The notes below the pieces were generated by a model. The model saw nothing but the letters and a program-made list of their open reading frames with translations, did no database searches and was not told where the DNA came from. Positions 15,435-20,339 of a DNA stretch of 20,339 nucleotides are shown here, piece after piece. The DNA comes from Nemertoderma westbladi (lineage: Eukaryota > Xenacoelomorpha > Nemertodermatida > Nemertodermatidae): positions 1 to 20,339 of the forward strand of contig JAUCBJ010000940.1 of the NCBI GenBank assembly GCA_032718475.1, read 5' to 3'. The number at the start of each line of letters is the position of its first letter. The first letter of the stretch is position 1. The translations under genes and the position numbers were made by a program.

Positions 15435-18275
15435 CTATGGTGCTCCTTCTAGTAGACAGCACTTCCCTACAGCCCTTCTGTAGGTCTTCCTGTGTTTCGC
15501 ACCTATCTTGCAACCTATCCGCACTTCTACCGATCGGACTCTTCCGTCCTCATCGGAGTAAGTGCCCACGACTCTCGCCAACTGCCACTGGTTGTTGATG
15601 ATGGTATCATCGGTGACGATCACCAGATCACCCTCCTTTAACTCTCTGTTGGTGTTCCTCCACTTGCTTCTTCTGTGAAGCGTGGGTAGATATTCCTCAA
15701 CCCACCTCCTCCAATACTCTGCGCTTATCGCCTTAGCGACTTTCCAACTCTGGCGGGAGTGTATGTCATCTGGGTCTACACCCCGCATATCGATGGTCGC
15801 TGGCCTCTCCATTAGAAAATGGCTGGGTGTCAGCACGTCTAGTGACTCAGGGTCATCATTCTCTGGATATAGCGGTCTGCTATTAATGATACCCTCGCAC
15901 TTCGCAAGTACTGTTCTTAGCACGTCCTCCGTAACCATGTGGGTGTTCATCAACTTCGTCATCAGACGCTTTGAACTACCCACGAGTCTCTCGACGCATC
16001 CTAGGGTATGCGGTGCATACGGCGTCCTCCTCTCCCACTTTACTTGTCGTCGCCTCATGGCTGCCCTGACTTCCTCTCCTTCCAGGATATCCAAGGCCTC
16101 TGCCATCTCGTTCTCCGCCCCCACAAAGTTGGTCCCGTTGTCGGAGTATATCACTGCGATCGTCCCACCTTTGCGGTCTCTAAACCTTTCTAAGGCATTG
16201 ATGAATGCCGATGCAGTTGCATCTTGGGCGAGTTCTATCCCTACCGCCCGCGTGTTATTACATACGAAGATAATACCGTAGCGTTTCTCCGTGTGCCGCA
16301 TCACCTTGATCTTTATCGGCCCGAACATGTCCACACCGCAATGCGTAAATGGCGGGTCGTGCTGTCTTACCCTACTCGCCGGTAGTGGTGCCATCTCCTG
16401 TATGGCTCGCTCCTTCTTTGCTCGTCGGCAGGTCTGGCACTGCCACACTACCGCCTTTACCTTCTTCCTCAACTGTTTGACCCAAAAGGACCTCCTTATC
16501 TCCGTGAGGGTTCGGTTGGTGCCCCCGTGCAATATCGACTTATGGGAGTCCCAGATAATCTGGTGGACTATCGGCGATCCTGTGGGGATGATGATGGGCT
16601 TCGGTGGTACGACGATACTGTTGTTGTATCCCACCCTAGAGTTCATTACTAGAATCCCGTCGTCATTAAGTTGTGGTGACAGCGTGATCAGCTCGCTGTC
16701 CCGTCGGAGATGCTGTTGTTTGCCGACGCGTTCCACCTCGTCGCCGTAGTTCTTCCTCTGCTCATAGCGGATGACTGCTTTGGCTGCTCCTTCCAGATCT
16801 ATTGTCGTTCTGATCTTCACGTCTTTGCCAACTCCCCTGAGGAAATTCCCGAAGGCTCTCCAGTACGCCACCAATTTCTTGGTCTTGTACCAACTAGAAC
16901 TGTAGCTAAGGAGTTTATCCGTCGGGTTATCGCACAGTTCTCCTGGTTTTGGTTGCACGTCCCTAATCTCCCTCACCATCTGGGAGTATATCTCTTCTCC
17001 CTCTGAATCTCCCTCTTCTCCTTCTGACACTACTTCTCCTGAGCCCGGGTCCACCTTTCTCATCGGCGGCCAGGCCTCCTTATCGCTCAGAAACTGTGGC
17101 CCGTGTTGCCACAATACTTCCTTCTTCAAGAAAGTGTGGCGTACCACGCCCCTCGATAACAAGTCCGCAGGGTTCTCGTCCGTTGGGCAGTAGTGCCACC
17201 TTTCCAGTTCTGTGGTCGCCCTTATTTCGTCCACTCTATTTGCGACGAATATAGGGTATCTCGTCCTTTCGTTATGTAGCCAACCAAGTACTACCATGGA
17301 ATCCGTCCAGTAGTGGGTCTCCACTATGTTGGGAATAGCATCCATTATGTAAGCCATGGCCCTAACTCCTAGTCTCGCAGCTGTCAATTCTAGCTTAGGA
17401 GCCGATGCTGAATCTGGTGGTGTTGACTTCGCCTTGCTGAAGGCGAGTCTGGGCTTGTGAGCCCCCTCTCGTTGTACTAAATAGAGTGCTGCTCTGTATG
17501 CCTCTAACGACGCATCGGAGAACATGTGTAGGTCCAGACTCGTCATGTCCCCATCCGGGAAATACACTCGTGGCATGCTGTATGTTCCCATCTGCTCCAG
17601 ACTCTCTGTCCACTTATACCACTGCTTTCTAATCTCTTCCGGGACCTCTGCGTCCCACTCGTCCTTTAGCTTGTATACTCTCTTGAGTATCTGTTTCCCC
17701 GTGACTAGTAGTGGGGATGCTAGGCCTAGGGGATCGTATATCCTTGCTATGTACGACACATAGCCCCTCTTTGTGTGGATGTCTGCGCCCTCCTGACTCA
17801 ACTGGTACTTCAGTTCATCTGTCTCTCTGTTCCACACGATTCCCAGTGCCTTCTGTTGAGACTCTATCCTCTTGTTCACCATGTCCTGCCCCTTGGCTGT
17901 TGTGGGATTATCCATGGTCGATCCTGGTCTCTCATCTTTTATCGCCTCAATAAATTCCTTCGAACTGGATTGGAATTTGGTTAGGTTAAAGCCGGATCCT
18001 TTAAGGATGTCGCGAACCTCGCGCCCTGTGTCCAGTAGCTCCTTAACCGTATTTCCAGAGTCCATCCCGTCGTCTACGTAGAAGCCGCGTCGAATCATAT
18101 CGATGGCCCTAGTACTATATTTATCTTCCTTTCCCTTTACTGTGTCTCTTACGGCCATTGTCGTCGTGAATGAAGACGACTTGGCTCCCATATTCTGTAC
18201 TATCATCTTGTACATCGGTATTGTCGACGGTTCCACGTCGCCGTTGTACCATAAGAAGCGTTGACTGTCGCTATC
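15435..18275 (-). pseudogene. BEL/Pao pol, RT C-terminal half to integrase (intact stretch)
   Basis: Open for about 946 codons from just after an in-frame TAG to the pol stop; the first ATG is at 18236. Residues are counted from that ATG. The reverse transcriptase active site YVDD is at 53-56. The A17-type connection follows (YDPLGLASPLLV, about 168-179). RNase H has its acidic residues at D241, E283, D312 and D358. Integrase has an HHCC-type zinc site (H565, H570, C600, C603) and a DDE core (D636, D699, E749). A DUF5641-like C-terminus with LTPSHFLM and EGDLVIV completes it (about 803-933). The N-terminal RT fingers lie in the preceding segment in the same frame, beyond the TAG. All catalytic residues listed are present, so only the upstream breaks make it defective. 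Confidence 0.92.
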
Positions 18276-18725
18276 CTATTCCGTCATACGGACTTGGTTG
18301 AACATGCCTTCTATGTCACAGGTGAAGGCGTGTTTCCCATTCCTGAATCTGAGTAGGACCTCTATCCTTGAGTTGTATATGTTGGGACCCTCTAGCAGAT
18401 AGTCGTTTAGGCATTTCCCGTTGGTCTTTACCGATGCGTCCACTACCATCCGCAGTTTACCTTTCTTCAGATCTAAAGCCACGTGGAGTGGCAGGTAATA
18501 TGTCCTGTCCGTGTTTGGTTCGTCGACCGGTAACTCCACGGCCCATCCCTTCTCGACGTACTTTCTGATTGTCTTATGAATGTACTCATTCTTTTCGGGG
18601 CTCCGTTTTAACGTCTGTTTCAACTTACGAAGCCTCGTGAGTACCATTCCTTTATTATCGGGCAGAGGTAGCTTCGGTAGCTTCCATACCATTCCTATAG
18701 TATACCGCCCCTCGTCGCATCTCAT
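18276..18725 (-). pseudogene. BEL/Pao reverse transcriptase N-terminal segment, ends at in-frame TAG
   Basis: 149 codons carrying the start of the RT domain: GRYTIGMVWKLP, the thumb/finger stretch with YLPLHVAL, the LRMVVDAS block and CDIEGMFNQV, which contains the first catalytic Asp. The TAG at 18276-18278 ends it in the middle of the RT, and the next segment continues in the same frame. A stop inside the RT fold is not a known programmed site, so a point mutation is the simplest reading. Its ATG overlaps the preceding frame's TGA by four bases, which looks like a one-base indel junction rather than true reinitiation. Confidence 0.88.
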
Positions 18726-20177
18726 AGACTCTCCTTTACGCTCTGCTGAGCCTGCTTGTCTTCTACCGAGGTCCCGACCCCGGTTTCCTTCAGTCCCTCA
18801 AAATCCTGCCTGAGCAGTCTCTTGAGCTGTTCCTCCGCTCTCCCATCACCCATTTCTTGCATAGTTCCCGCGAACATGCATCCTGATGTCTCCGACATCC
18901 TAAATGGTATCTTACTCTTAATTGGGCCATTCAGCGTCCACCCGAATGGTGTCAATATCGCCACCGGGTCACACTGCTTGTCTTCGCCGAAGACCGTTTG
19001 CATTCTTTCGTGGGCCATTGGGCAGTCCATTCCTACTATGATGGATACCTTCCTAACGTCCACCTCTGGGATTGAGAAGTCGATATCATCCAGGAATTTA
19101 TATTGTTCGACCTCGATGTTGGTTGGCCGCCTGGCATTGATATTTATTGACTCTATCACTTGGATGGGGTCGATGCTCGCCCCATAGTCGCATCCCGGTG
19201 CTATTGCTGCTATCGCGCACCGTCCGGTTCTCATCTCCAGGCTCTCGTCTTTGCTGGAGATTGTTGTTACCGCCATTCTACTTGGCCTCGTTCTCAATCC
19301 TATCTCTTCGGCCACCCAATTTTTGATTAATGTGAAGGCAGCTCCACTATCGACCAGCATCAGTGTGGTCACTGATCGATTGCCTTCTCCAATCACTCGC
19401 ACCAGTACTACCCCAAGTAGCACCGTTCCTCTCTTCTTCGCCCCTACTGTGCTCGTTGCCATCATTTGGCCTTTGCTTTGACCGAACTTAATCGGCGTCT
19501 CCTCGCATTGACCGGCCCTATGTCCACCCATCACACACCGAGAACAGATTTCATTTCTTCTCGCGTATTCTACCTGATCTTCCCTGGGTAGCGCTTGCCA
19601 GTACCTGCAGTTCATGGTCTGATGAAGTGCATTTGTGTGCAATTGGCATTTGCTCTCTGGGTTGTAGCCATCCTTATACAGTGCGCTACGTATCGCACTT
19701 GCGTTCGTACCAAAGTCCCTACTATTCTTATTGTTTGGGTTCGGCCTACTGGGCGTACTGGGATTATGTTTATTTGTGTTGTTATTTTTCCCCTGTCCGC
19801 TCCATGATGTGGTCTTACCCACGGCTACCTGTGGACTAGCAGTCCCCTGCGTCGCTGCGTATGGCAGTGATTGTCTGAGCTTCGGCAATGCGTTCGATGC
19901 GTTGTGTTCTGGTTTCGGTCTACTGTACTCGGTCTTTGGTCCCTTTCCCAGGCTATCCTCGCTATAGACTGGGTCTGTTATTAATTCGGCTTCGTAATTT
20001 AAGAAGCTTGACATCTCTTCTAAACCCGGTTCCGCACCCTTCCTTTCTCGAGTGGAGAAAGCGATTTTCCTCCACTTATTGCGCAGCCACATCGGTAGTG
20101 CCTGGGCTATCGTAGTGATGTTGTTGGACGCGTTGAGTTCGAATGGGCGTCTAGCGTCTTTAGCACGATTAGCGCCT
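18722..20177 (-). pseudogene. BEL/Pao gag C-terminus, zinc knuckle and aspartic protease
   Basis: Residues are counted from the ATG at 20092, but the frame is open to about 20177 and the extra residues match BEL gag, so that ATG is internal. Residues 1-50 end the gag region (LRNKWRKIAF). A Cys/His region with C149, H152 and C162 is followed by a CCHC knuckle C184-X2-C187-X4-H192-X4-C197 for nucleic-acid binding. A retropepsin-like DUF1758 protease follows, with catalytic motif DSGAAFTLI (248-256), GMDCP (354-358) and TPFGWTLNG (381-389). The frame ends at 18722 just before the RT, where intact elements continue in one frame, indicating a one-base change. Confidence 0.88.
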
Positions 20178-20339
20178 TCTCGACCTTGTTCGCGAATGTC
20201 TTAATGCTAACGGGATTATCCTGTAGGCCACCCGATGTTATGCCTCTCAGGGTTTGCCGGATGATCTTGGCCGGGTGCCCGTATTCCCTGTCCAGTGCCC
20301 GCCATGCCATCGTGAAGCCGCCCTCGATGCCCTGGTATT
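20107..20339 (-). pseudogene. BEL/Pao gag (DUF1759) fragment, runs off the right edge
   Basis: Open from the window edge to a TAG at 20107. It contains WRALDREYGHPAKII and a leucine-rich helix ending VLKTLDA, matching the DUF1759 gag-like region found at the start of BEL/Pao polyproteins. The frame then diverges from the family; the expected continuation is found in the next frame from about 20177 onward, so an indel lies somewhere between 20125 and 20177. The amino-terminal part is outside the window. Confidence 0.82.

Larger units (their letters stand above)
14285..20339 (-). mobile_element. BEL/Pao LTR retrotransposon, 5' part beyond the right edge
   Basis: Order on the minus strand: DUF1759-type gag region, zinc knuckle, aspartic protease, reverse transcriptase, RNase H, integrase, C-terminal DUF5641-like domain, polypurine tract, LTR. 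This order and the conserved signatures are specific to BEL/Pao (Belpaoviridae). The reading frame is interrupted three times: a frame change near 20110-20177, a frame change near 18722-18725 and an in-frame TAG at 18276-18278. It is an ordinary decayed genomic copy with long intact stretches. Its 5' LTR and gag start are outside the window. Confidence 0.93.

Noticed and set aside
15682-17006. Plus-strand open frames opposite pol
   Set aside because: They are antisense to an intact, strongly conserved pol frame and lack domains of their own.
18276-18278. Programmed stop-codon readthrough in pol
   Set aside because: The TAG is in the middle of the RT domain, not at a gag/pol border, and two other breaks are present, so mutation is simpler.
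18756-19967. Plus-strand open frames opposite the protease and gag region
   Set aside because: Antisense by-products of the BEL/Pao coding sequence with no recognisable domains.

Overview
The window is animal (metazoan) nuclear DNA. It carries a nuclear lamin with a CaaX end, a CIR1-type (RBPJ/CBF1-interacting) corepressor, a MADF/BESS-family gene remnant and a BEL/Pao LTR retrotransposon. AT-rich intergenic DNA full of minisatellites and fold-back elements fits a repeat-rich invertebrate genome. I cannot name the phylum from sequence alone.

Layout. 1-1619 (+): lamin gene, entering from the left edge and open without a visible intron to its CaaX end. 1620-4070: lamin 3' UTR, then intergenic DNA with a G25 tract and a 21-bp minisatellite. 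4071-5572 (-): single-exon CIR1 homologue whose C-terminus is encoded by part of a 19-copy 30-bp minisatellite. 5573-7459: intergenic DNA with a dispersed repeat, a palindromic 24-bp array and a 68-bp tandem repeat. 7460-7900: fold-back element with perfect 26-bp terminal inverted repeats. 8239-9213 (-): MADF/BESS gene broken by two frame changes. 9214-10140: very AT-rich DNA with recurrent ACTAGCTA and TTCTAGAA words. 10213-10298: small fold-back element. 10866-11237 (+): small ORF with an acidic head and a Lys/Arg/Ser/Gly-rich tail, bracketed by direct repeats. 12190-12622: MITE-like element. 13428-13823: a 23-C tract followed by closely spaced perfect hairpins. About 14285-20339 (-): 3' LTR, polypurine tract and pol/gag of a BEL/Pao element whose 5' end lies beyond the right edge.

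The host genes do not form a pathway. Lamin builds the nuclear lamina and CIR1 is a nuclear corepressor, so they are only neighbours. The retrotransposon reading frame is broken by two frame changes and one in-frame stop, so this copy looks defective although its pol C-terminal two thirds is intact. The least explained structure is the hairpin series at 13473-13823. I found no convincing new biological system; that series, the motif-dense AT-rich block and the direct-repeat-flanked small basic ORF most deserve follow-up.
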